Positions 43,424-52,288 of a stretch of 64,000 nt of DNA are shown in pieces (position 1 is the stretch's first letter; each line of letters opens with the position of its first letter). Source of the stretch: Seminavis robusta (taxonomy: Eukaryota; Bacillariophyta; Bacillariophyceae; Naviculales; Naviculaceae); assembly GCA_903772945.1 (NCBI GenBank), contig CAICTM010000474.1, positions 1-64,000 of the forward strand, in the 5' to 3' direction. The translations under genes and the position numbers were made by a program. A model generated the notes under the pieces. It was not told where the DNA came from and made no database searches. It was given only the letters and a program-made list of their open reading frames with translations.

Positions 43424-44415
43424 TTTGCAATTGATAGGTATTGAATAGAAGATGGATAGAAAGGGTAATTGAAAGTAGGGGGGTTGATCTGGCCTAGGCT
43501 TATCAACAATCGCGAAAGTCTTCCTTGTTCGGTTGGGTATGCAACTCTAGCAATCCGGTTGAACAAAAAAGTGAGCTCATCATGGTGACATCCCAAATTG
43601 GGATGGCGGATTCTGCCAGATGTTCAGATGACAGATTCTGCCAGATGGAAAACAACAGGTGACGAGATGAGACTGAGCCACTGATGAGCACTGATTTCAT
43701 GCTCTATACTACCCAACAACACAATTCCTGGGCCTCACAGAGCTTGGTTAGTGTAGTTGTCTGATTGCTTACTCCTTGACTTTGCTGCCGGAGCTGCATG
43801 GTGTTTGTTGGGGTGTGTGGAGGAGGCTCGTTGCTGCGGTTGCTGCGGAGCTGCGGGGACCGGAGAATTGAAGGTGAGTTTGCGATAGACACGACTAAAA
43901 GAGTTAGGGGTAATCTAACTACAGCCGTAACCCTTGGCGCCAAACGCCAAGCAACCATCAACCGTGCGTTAAGAATCCAATTCTGCTTAGACGCAAGGTT
44001 GCCGCTGAATCGTTACCGCATTAATTAAAGTGTGAATCATACGAACTTCAATTGAGCGTGTTTAAAAAATATATGATTTGGTCTAGAGATTTAACAATAG
44101 TGCTTCTTGGTGGGTTTGTACACGCTACTCTTATTAGTGCGATGCCAGCAATCGTGTAAAACAACGAGATTTAAAGATAGACGTGCCCGAGTGCCCGAGG
44201 CTCGATACCAGTGGTACCATTGTAGCTTTGTCTCCTCACAAAATGAGGGAGCTATGAGGGTTCCATGGAGACTTTGTTGTCGTGGAGTTGCTTTGTTTGA
44301 TACGATCTCAGGGTCATGCAATCACTTCCTTGTGGGCCAAGCTACCTTCTCCTGAGGAGGTCCAAAGCAATGAGGATCATAAAATAGAAGCCTCTCAACA
44401 ACGCAGCATCAAATC
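43424..44415. other. Divergent intergenic region
   Basis: 992 bases; should carry promoters of both neighbours. No gene or notable repeat is seen. Confidence 0.45.
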
Positions 44416-44934
44416 ATGAAGCAACAATCTCCCTCTCTGCCTTACATTCCAGGAATGGGCTTTATCCCCGGCGGCAACAACAGGGCAAAGAAGGGATCTT
44501 TCAGTACTAGTTCTGTCATTCCTAGTCTGCCAACTCTACGATCCACCATCTCTGGAGGTAGCACTGAAAGTGGCCGTAGCCTGTCTCGCGTCAGAAGCAT
44601 CCACATTGGCTGGGATGAAGAACTTTCTTCTTCTTTGAACTCCAGCATGTCGTCCTGGGGCGACGATGCAGGTTTGCCCAACCCTTGTGCTGCTGCCACT
44701 GCTATCCGGGCACCTTCGCATGTCATGGGAATTGGACATATCCCTCGGGCGACAAAGCTTTCTGCAACCAACGCAGCTCGGCGATATGCGTCCAAAGAGG
44801 TCCTCTTGGGTAGTAGTAGCCAACGATCATCCTTGCAACAATCTCGCCGTCAACGAGCTTCTTCTCTCTCGAGCTCTTTGATGGCACCGGTGCGGGAAGA
44901 ACCTCAATCCAACGTTGGTGTCTTGTGCAATTAG
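44416..44934 (+). CDS. Small Ser/Arg-rich uncharacterised protein
   Basis: A 172-residue intronless protein, not recognised. It has two similar Gly/Pro motifs, YIPGMGFIPGG near the N-terminus and VMGIGHIPRATKLS at about 103-116, separated by Ser-rich sequence. It has no signal peptide or membrane segment, and RRQRASSLSSS near the end could be phosphorylated by basophilic kinases. The start ATG has the context AATCATGAAG. Reality as a gene rests on the open frame and on codon and composition consistency alone. Confidence 0.5.
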   Translation: MKQQSPSLPYIPGMGFIPGGNNRAKKGSFSTSSVIPSLPTLRSTISGGSTESGRSLSRVRSIHIGWDEELSSSLNSSMSSWGDDAGLPNPCAAATAIRAPSHVMGIGHIPRATKLSATNAARRYASKEVLLGSSSQRSSLQQSRRQRASSLSSSLMAPVREEPQSNVGVLCN

Positions 44935-45967
44935 TTCGAGCAAGGGAGGTGTCAGGGCGGTGATTAGCTAGTTATGTATTACATAATCCTATATCAAGGT
45001 ACATCAATCATACCGGTAGCTAGCTAGAGTAGCTTCCACAGGCTATACAGATGCTGCCAAAGTGACGCAGCTCTTGTTTTAGAAACGTCGCCGAGGAAAA
45101 GAATCGCCGTGACTGTCGGTGTTGAGATTGGTTCCTTCCATGTTACACAGAGGAACCGGTAGCTAACCAGCACATACCTCGAGCGGTGCAGAAAACAACT
45201 AATGATGATCCATGGGAAGGATTGGGAATGATGACCTAGATTGCTGCCTGGAAACAGTAATTATGTTTCCAATGGTTACGGGTTGCCCGGACTCGGCATG
45301 TCGTGTGACGACAACTTTGGAAGAGTCCCCATTGTTTGGTGGTCTCCACCCAGTAATGGCTGGCAAACCAAGCCAGAGCCTCCATTCCATGACGAATGCC
45401 CATACCGGCCAATCCCAAGCAATGCTGAGACGATGGTTGACACGAGTACTAGGCTAGTAAGTTGTTTCGTTGTTGTACAGGATTATGCAATAGTAGAGTA
45501 GTTTCGAAAGCATGCTTGCACAATGGTCGTTGCCAATGGTTCCAAGTCATTTCGCAGTCCATTGACACGATTCCCTGGACGACATCCAGGCCTGCTTCTA
45601 GTAGCAACTAAAGACCATGTCGCTACCATCGGGTGCTACTATAAGAGTGCTTCTCAGATGTCTCCGAGTTGGGTCAGTCCGTCCAAAACCTTTTCGAGGA
45701 ATGCATTTGTAGACCAGCCGCGGGAGTTGTCCTGGGAGCTGTCCTGGATACCTTCGCGTAGCCTGCTTTTGAAAATTGACACGACCATGAAGGCCATCAT
45801 TGACGTGGAGTTTGAGTTGCTGACTCTTGGAACTTTGAAATCCTGCAAGGGGTGTGACCGACGGTGTTCCCAAACTATCTCTAGCTCAGTGTCACAATAC
45901 AGGACTGTGGCAGGCCTGGATGGGAATAGTGCCTATATATTTTGTTGGACGCACAAAGAAAGGAACC
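44935..45967. other. Intergenic upstream of the acyltransferase gene
   Basis: About 1 kb. The frame of the next gene is open for a short way upstream, but without an ATG. ACCGGTAGCTAGCTAG lies at 45012-45027. Open stretches at 45212-45501 and 45523-45967 overlap one another and look like chance. Confidence 0.45.
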
Positions 45968-47347
45968 ATGGCGGCAGTTGACATCGAGACCGGGAGAACT
46001 GACACTCAAGACGACAACAAGGAAAAGTTTGTTCGGCTTCTGCCTTTGGAGAAGACTCTCGCCAAGGCTGGCAACAACATTTCTACCCTCACATGGTTCC
46101 ATGGGAACTATCATCAAGCGGAGGCGCTCCTCAAGTTGAGATCGGATGAGATACTCAAAGCAAATCCTTGGCTGGGATCTAGGCTGATAACACCTTTCTT
46201 GGATTGCAAGCTAGCCTACAAGGAACAGCCCAACTTGGACAATCACTTTGAATGTCTAACCAATCTGAAGCCTCCCATCTCGCGAGATACACCGCTGGAA
46301 AAGCTTGGGCCAATCTTGTCCGATTACACGGTCAATACCAAGTTGTTTCGCAATGTCCCGCTCTGGAAGGTGATCATCATTCCATGCCACAAGAATCCCG
46401 AGGAGAAGTTTGCGGTCGTTCACTCCATGAACCATGTCATTGGCGATGGACACACGTTTTATCACATTCAGAACATGCTACTGAACTGGGACGAACCGGT
46501 GCAGCCACTGATTGTCGAGCGAATGGCCACCACGGTTGCTTCGCAAACAGAGGCAATGGGGGGCAAGAAGGAGTCCCATATCCTATCATCCATTGGCTTC
46601 CTCGTGGCCTACGTAATTGGGGTTATTCTGAGCTTCATCCTGCCGGGAAGGAAAGCCGTCTGCAAGTTGTATCTTATGGACATAGAGGCTGTCAAAATTG
46701 CAAAAGAGGAGGCGATGAACAAACCTTCAAAAGAGGAGGCCATGAACAAACCTTGTGATAGCGAGACATCTCACAGCGAGAGTTCTGATGAAGAAAGTGC
46801 TTCGAGCCCGAGTGTGCAGTTTGTCTCTACCAATGATGTCATGACAAGCAGCTTCTTTCAGGCTTGTGAAGCAAAGCACGGAATGATGGCAATGAACTTC
46901 CGAAACCGCATGGAAGGCCTTGGTGACCTCCATGCTGGAAACTATGAGAACAACATCTACTACCGACCCGAAGACTTCGCTTCTCCAGCGCTGATTCGGA
47001 AATCAGTTACACCCGAAGAGAAAGGTGGCGCAATGGTATTCCAGCGACGTGCTACACAGGATGTTCCCATAAATACTGGACTGTGTGGCTTGGCTTTTGG
47101 AACCTATGGCCTGGCAACCAATTGGGTTTCCTTTTGCAAGCCGTGTTCCATTCCCCATTGCCAAGAGGAACTTCACATGCCTCTATTTGACATGGCCCGC
47201 TTCCCCAATGTTCTTCCTCCAAATATGATCAACCAGATCGTCTTCCGAGCAGGCCCTGAACGGTTTGGTGTGCTCCTTGGTGGGACAGCCAAAACCGTGA
47301 AAAGACTAGAGACTGAGTTCCCCTTCCTCGCGGGCCCCCTTGTCTAA
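45968..47347 (+). CDS. HxxxD-type acyltransferase with membrane segment
   Basis: A 459-residue intronless protein. The first ATG (AACCATGGC) is at 45968. The motif H156-V-I-G-D160-G matches the catalytic HHxxxDG/HxxxD motif of the CoA-dependent acyltransferase and condensation-domain fold (BAHD, wax ester synthase, PapA types); the His acts as general base. One hydrophobic segment follows at about 207-226, then a linker holding a tandem repeat KEEAMNKPS/KEEAMNKPC (21-base duplication) and a Ser/Glu-rich stretch. The C-terminal half (GLCGLAFGTYGLATNW and FGVLLGG) matches the second lobe of such enzymes. Acyl donor and acceptor are unknown. Membrane anchoring suggests a lipid substrate. It converges on the MutS2 gene with a 142-base gap. 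Confidence 0.75.
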   Translation: MAAVDIETGRTDTQDDNKEKFVRLLPLEKTLAKAGNNISTLTWFHGNYHQAEALLKLRSDEILKANPWLGSRLITPFLDCKLAYKEQPNLDNHFECLTNLKPPISRDTPLEKLGPILSDYTVNTKLFRNVPLWKVIIIPCHKNPEEKFAVVHSMNHVIGDGHTFYHIQNMLLNWDEPVQPLIVERMATTVASQTEAMGGKKESHILSSIGFLVAYVIGVILSFILPGRKAVCKLYLMDIEAVKIAKEEAMNKPSKEEAMNKPCDSETSHSESSDEESASSPSVQFVSTNDVMTSSFFQACEAKHGMMAMNFRNRMEGLGDLHAGNYENNIYYRPEDFASPALIRKSVTPEEKGGAMVFQRRATQDVPINTGLCGLAFGTYGLATNWVSFCKPCSIPHCQEELHMPLFDMARFPNVLPPNMINQIVFRAGPERFGVLLGGTAKTVKRLETEFPFLAGPLV

Positions 47348-47489
47348 AAATTCCTCATAGCTCGAATCATTTCGTCCTTAGTCAAAACAGGGGACTGTTG
47401 AGTCCACACCCTCAAAAAGCCAAGTAGATTGAATAACCAAATTTTGCAGAAACCTGCCTTAGGGAACGTGAACTGTCTTTTCTTTCACT

Positions 47490-50033
47490 TCATTTGGACC
47501 GTTTGTGCTTCTTTTGCGACTTATTGGATTTCTTAGCCTGTTTGCGTACTCGAGCCGATTTGAAATTGCTGCCTGTTTCATTGTTGGGACTGCTACTCTT
47601 GCCATTCTTTGGGGTTGACGACTTTTTAATGGACCCAAGGACTTCGCCCAAGCGTTTCGTTGCGGTAGCTTTGGTTACGGTTGGCGTTTTGTAGTAATCT
47701 TCTGGTTCAAAGTCGTCCCATACGCTCGCGTAGTCCCACACTGCCAACTGATCCCGTCGAAAAGATTGTCGCAATTGGTCCCCGCCACTGCCAGACAACA
47801 TGGATTTCTCCACATTGTTATCGTTGAGTGGCTTGGTGGCGTCGGTCGCTGGCAATAAGGGCAGCGCGACAATAATTTGGCTGTTTGAGTCCAGGACTGC
47901 CGCAATCGTGGCCGTGCAACCTTCCCACTCCGATTCTTCTGCGACAATCACAACCGACGCGCCGACAGCCAAATCGTCTTCCGAAGTGGGTCTCAGCCCA
48001 CGTTCTCGCAACTTTTCCGCGACACTTTGGATTCGTTTCTTGACAACCCGTACGTGGTCCAGGGTCTCTCCAACGACTTCCAGGGGTTCGTCTGGCTGCT
48101 CTTGCAGGAGCCGCTGGTATCCCTGATTCAACCGTTCCTCCCACAAGGCAAATTGTCGTTCGTATGCCTTGGCCAATCCAATTATGGCGGATTGTTGTCG
48201 GCGCGTTTGATCTTTGATTCGCTCCGTTTCCTCCCGCAGCAGCACGACAGCATCGAGTTGCACCTCGAGGCTCGACCGAATGTCGTTGCAGTCGTCGTCG
48301 CCATTGTTCTGCTCCTCCGCCATTAGCTCCGCAGCCCGATCCAACAAAGATGCTGGCAAAGCACACTGTTGGGCAGCTTCGAGTCCATACGATTCACCGG
48401 CAATCCCGTAATTGAGTTGGTAGCTGGAACGCAACACGGCGGCACTCTCCACGTTTGTCGATTGGAGGCAATAGTTCTTGAGCCGACGGGAATGGGTGGT
48501 AGCAATCACATGACAATGCTGTCCCAGTGCCAGCAGCTGCTCCAGCAAGGCTTGCGAAATGGCACCTCCAGCGGAATCATCCGTTCCACTCCCCAACTCA
48601 TCCAGTAAAATCAAGTGCCGATGATTGTTGTGTTTTTCTTTTTCTTCTTGGAGCGATTCTAGTAGTGTAGCATATCCCTTTAATCGCGACGTGAAGGTGG
48701 ACTCTCCTCGTGTCAAATCTTGTCCATCTCCCACCTGCACATGAATGGTATCCACCCAGGCAACTCGCGGCGGCACGGTGGCACTTGTTGTTGGCAGGGG
48801 CAATCCAAGCCGAACCATGGCCGCTACCAATCCAAACGATTTGAGGGCGGCCGTTTTCCCACCTCCATTGGCGCCACTAATGACCAATGCCGCCGACGAC
48901 AGCTTGAGATCAATGGGCACTACTCCGGCGTGATCCGCAACCAGGGGATGCACAAATTGGGGTACATCCATGATCCAATTGTTAGTATTGTCGTCATCAT
49001 TCGAAAGCATAATATCCGGAATGATACCATACTGTCTGTTTTTGCTGGTGCGACTGGACAGGCCAAACGCAGCCTTGGCAAAAATGGTATCCAACTGTGC
49101 CATGGCGGTCAAGCTTTCCAGAATGGCGGGACGACATGCCAGTACGGATACCGCCAAGCTGTATTGAATCTCACGTCGAAGCTCTTCTTCTTGCTCTTCT
49201 TGGTTGTTGTTGCTATTGGTATCGCTATTCTTACACAGTGCCGGAAAGACCTTGTCATTCAAGACAAACGTAAAGGTGGAATCTCCATTGGGATCGGTCG
49301 CCGATCGAACCCGTTGGAGTTTGACGGTATTTTGCAGCTGTTCATGGGCCAATTGGAGTTCTTCTTTTCTTGTACTAGCAGAAAAGCAAGAGAAGGGAGG
49401 ATGATTGTTGGTCCATTGATGTACATCAAGCAGCATTTGAATCGTCTTTTCGGCTTCCAACAGATCCTGGAGGGAAAATTCCGAAGCGTCATTGTGATGA
49501 ATGAGCCAGGAATCAAAGTCATCGATATAGACACGGCTGCTTCCTCTTTTGAGCAGACCAACAGGCCCTTGATCCTCTCCATAAATGGGAGGATACGTGT
49601 CATTTCCCAAAGCCCACGTAGCTTGCTGAACGAGTTCATATTCCTGCAGAGCTTCTTCCACCGAGCCGGCAACCGAACACTGAAACCGTGGGAGACTGTG
49701 AAAGGTTGATTTTTTTGCTGACGGAGTTACCAGCACCTTCAAGGCATCTCGTCCTCGTTTGGTACCACAGTAGATGGCCACGTGGTCATTCACCAGTGTG
49801 TCCAAGTCCAATGCATCGACCAGATCAGGAGAGAAAGATGCCTTCAACTGAGTCATCAGCCTCCACTGTTCGACCCTTGAAGGAAGAGAGACTCTGCGAG
49901 GGCCATTCTGCCGAGATCCTACTGGTAAAAATGAATTGGCTGACCTGGGCAGCAAAAGGAGACAAAGGAAGACGAGTGACAGTCCTTGGTACAAAGGCAA
50001 CAAACCAAGCAACCGAGGCATTGTCGCTGCCAT
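47490..50033 (-). CDS. MutS2: Plastid MutS2-like ATPase
   Basis: An 847-residue intronless protein; the first ATG of the frame is at 50033. The N-terminus is a signal peptide (LVFLCLLLLPRSANS-F) with the Phe of diatom plastid targeting. The MutS2 core and clamp regions follow (about 60-370), then the ATPase: Walker A S386-GANGGGKT, signature GESTFTSRL at 443-451, Walker B LILLDE at 474-479 with GSGTD, and ATTHSRRLKNY. A coiled coil lies at about 590-690. The C-terminus is a basic Lys/Ser tail, and no clear Smr nuclease domain is seen. Bacterial MutS2 acts on branched DNA or on collided ribosomes, plant relatives in plastids; the role here is by family only. A long antisense open frame at 48720-49709 is a shadow. 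Confidence 0.87.
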   Translation of the reverse strand: MAATMPRLLGLLPLYQGLSLVFLCLLLLPRSANSFLPVGSRQNGPRRVSLPSRVEQWRLMTQLKASFSPDLVDALDLDTLVNDHVAIYCGTKRGRDALKVLVTPSAKKSTFHSLPRFQCSVAGSVEEALQEYELVQQATWALGNDTYPPIYGEDQGPVGLLKRGSSRVYIDDFDSWLIHHNDASEFSLQDLLEAEKTIQMLLDVHQWTNNHPPFSCFSASTRKEELQLAHEQLQNTVKLQRVRSATDPNGDSTFTFVLNDKVFPALCKNSDTNSNNNQEEQEEELRREIQYSLAVSVLACRPAILESLTAMAQLDTIFAKAAFGLSSRTSKNRQYGIIPDIMLSNDDDNTNNWIMDVPQFVHPLVADHAGVVPIDLKLSSAALVISGANGGGKTAALKSFGLVAAMVRLGLPLPTTSATVPPRVAWVDTIHVQVGDGQDLTRGESTFTSRLKGYATLLESLQEEKEKHNNHRHLILLDELGSGTDDSAGGAISQALLEQLLALGQHCHVIATTHSRRLKNYCLQSTNVESAAVLRSSYQLNYGIAGESYGLEAAQQCALPASLLDRAAELMAEEQNNGDDDCNDIRSSLEVQLDAVVLLREETERIKDQTRRQQSAIIGLAKAYERQFALWEERLNQGYQRLLQEQPDEPLEVVGETLDHVRVVKKRIQSVAEKLRERGLRPTSEDDLAVGASVVIVAEESEWEGCTATIAAVLDSNSQIIVALPLLPATDATKPLNDNNVEKSMLSGSGGDQLRQSFRRDQLAVWDYASVWDDFEPEDYYKTPTVTKATATKRLGEVLGSIKKSSTPKNGKSSSPNNETGSNFKSARVRKQAKKSNKSQKKHKRSK

Positions 50034-50565
50034 TCCATTGCGCTCATGAACAAGAAAATGAGGCAAAAGCCACGGCTGAGCGCTTGCTTGTGGTGACGGC
50101 AAGCGAGGAGCAATGACGTGGTCAGCCAGGAAAGCTGCTTCCACACCTCATGCTACCGGTAGAGAACGAAGCTTCGAAAAAGGCAAACTTTTTCTCGAAA
50201 CTCTCCCTTCAAACTTCCGAAGCTCGACTCGTCACTCTAGCTAGCTAGAGTATTCGTACGGTAGCTGGACGTCCAACATTACGCAAGCAACCTACATGAA
50301 AGCATTAGCTTCAATGCATATAGGGGTTTTTAGAGTATGGTCATAGGGAAGTTATCTACGGAAGCCGCCGAGGGGCCAGGCTTAGTAGGCAAAGAAGAGG
50401 CGGAATTTGGGACTAGGTTGGGTGAGATCAGGGGCCACATACATATTGAGGACCAACTCGGGGGCCAATGGTAGGTATCAAATCAATTGATGGCGCTATT
50501 GCACTATTCGGCTACCGGTAGCTACGGTAGTTTAGCCGGCACCCGCTGACAGTTATGATAATCAT
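50034..50565. other. Intergenic between two minus-strand genes
   Basis: 532 bases with the MutS2 promoter. CTCTAGCTAGCTAGAG at 50236-50251 is a perfect palindrome and ACCGGTAG occurs at 50154 and 50514. Confidence 0.55.
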
Positions 50566-51426
50566 TCATAACCTGAATTCTCTCTCTTTGCGATATCTCT
50601 CTGTCAGGTAGTCTCGTATTCGTTCCAGCAATTTCTCCTCGGCAATTTCCAAGGTGGGTGTCTTGAACAATTGGTCCACACGACCTTCATACTCCATAAA
50701 GCTTTTGGTATTATGCAGCGTAGCCAGTTGTTTGTGGTTCATGAATCTCTTGATCAAATTGACAAAAAGCAGTGCTGCCATTGGAGTATGCAGCAGAAAC
50801 GTCTCCTTGTAGATTGTCGGATAATAGCTCCTCAATTCGTAAAAGCATCGTTCTTCGAATGTCATGTCAAAATTTTCCGTGCTGACTCCTTCCAGTTCCA
50901 CCATGGTAATGACGCCGTTTCGAATGGATTGGATATCGGATGCCATGGCACGATAATAATAGTACAGCATTGCCTGCACACACCGCAAATCGCCGTCGGT
51001 TTGCACCCGAGAGGGATGACACGCCTTGTAGTCGATGAAAAAGGAAAAGGTTTCTTCGTCCGGCATGTAGGAGACATCCAAAATGCCACCGGGCATGAGA
51101 GTCATCATCCCACGAATGGCGTTTAGGCCGTCTTCGACCGTGTCTTGGATCTTGTACAAGTCCCGAAAACACTGCAGTTTATAGGCAACATCGACGGCAC
51201 GCTGTATGTTTTCCCTCTCGTTGTAGCGATCATCGTTCCAAACGGCAATGACCAAATGGACATGGTCGTAGTCCGGCAGATTGCGCATGTCCTCGGATTG
51301 TTCAATCTCGGCTTTCAAGAGCAATGCCCGATGTCGTTCCACGGAAGTCAGCGTGACAGACGAGGGAGCACCCCAAGGAAGTCTCGGCACATTATTATTG
51401 CTGGCCTCGTCGGGGAGGTGGTTCAT
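50566..51426 (-). CDS. CRAL-TRIO-like domain protein
   Basis: A 286-residue intronless protein; first ATG at 51426. It has the same overall layout as the gene at 1167-2054: an N-terminal helical part ending LQCFRDLYKIQD, then sandwich-like strands (FSFFIDYKACHPS), a DIQSIRNGVITMVELEG segment typical of CRAL-TRIO domains, and SYYPTIYKETFLLHTPMAAL, which matches the family's YP.....I.N.P segment. No signal peptide or membrane segment. Probably binds a lipid or other hydrophobic ligand in the cytosol; the ligand is unknown. It is clearer as a CRAL-TRIO member than its relative at 1167. Confidence 0.72.
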   Translation of the reverse strand: MNHLPDEASNNNVPRLPWGAPSSVTLTSVERHRALLLKAEIEQSEDMRNLPDYDHVHLVIAVWNDDRYNERENIQRAVDVAYKLQCFRDLYKIQDTVEDGLNAIRGMMTLMPGGILDVSYMPDEETFSFFIDYKACHPSRVQTDGDLRCVQAMLYYYYRAMASDIQSIRNGVITMVELEGVSTENFDMTFEERCFYELRSYYPTIYKETFLLHTPMAALLFVNLIKRFMNHKQLATLHNTKSFMEYEGRVDQLFKTPTLEIAEEKLLERIRDYLTERYRKEREFRL

Positions 51427-51833
51427 GGCTCCCACTCTTCTACTAGATCTCCAACAGAACAAAACAACAAAATGGTACTGTTGGCTTTCTTCGTTCTTTG
51501 GTAGCACCACTGTTGTGACTGCTGACGAGGTGTTTCTAAAAAGAAAAATCAAAATCTTTTTCTATCATTCAAAGAAAAGAACAGGGCAGCATGTGTCGGA
51601 TAACTGTCGGATGAGCTGTCGGATACCGTGGCCAATCCATCTGATACAGTAGATGTTGTTCTGGAGTACTAATAGTGTGAAATAAATACTAAGTAGATAC
51701 CTAATAAGGAGCGAGGGGGGGCTAAGCTGGGCAGAGCAGTGGCTTTGGTGGTGGGTTGTACTGGGAGAGCAAAGAAGAGGACGGGAGGAGCAGGGCAAAA
51801 CAGGGGGCTGGAGGAATGGAGGAAGTAGTGGGG

Positions 51834-51869
<36 letters not shown>

Positions 51870-52288
51870 ACGGGGGCAAGATTAGCGGAAGAGGGCAAGT
51901 GCACCATCGGCATCCCAGAGAGAACGGCGGTAGCTCATTGTGCCAGCAAGGACACGAGAGCCACGCATGCAGAGATGGCGGGCCCGAAGAATAGCTAGGC
52001 TGAGCCGAGCATTAACATAGCCACGCACCAATCTGTAAGGGCATTCCCACTTTGCAGCAAGCAAAGAGGAAATAGGTGGCGCAAGAAAGGGGCGAACGGC
52101 AGAAATCTGATTGGCTAATGAGTGTGGAAGTGTTCCGAAGAACAATGTATATGTCAGCAATATTTAACGAAAAACATTTAAATCACTTAACACGCAGTTT
52201 AATCAGTTTACGTACTAGTGTGCTACCAAATTACGTCTTTCTTCTTTCGCGAAAACCGAAAGAAGGATTCCGTTGAAGAAGATCGACA
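51427..52288. other. Intergenic with simple repeat and retroelement remnant
   Basis: Contains a GA dinucleotide run at about 51838-51867. A minus-strand open stretch at 51882-52160 ends with ARLSLAILRARHLCMRGSR, a pattern I associate with the C-terminal tails of reverse-transcriptase-bearing elements. It is short and broken, and is treated as a fossil. Confidence 0.4.
51838..51867. repeat. GA dinucleotide microsatellite
   Basis: About fifteen GA units in a row. Confidence 0.95.

Noticed and set aside
45523-45967. Open stretch just upstream of the acyltransferase, in another frame
   Set aside because: Low protein character, overlaps the start of a clear gene and shows no similarity to it.
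48720-49709. 329-residue open frame antisense to MutS2
   Set aside because: Lies over the Walker motifs and clamp region of a clear gene; no protein character of its own.
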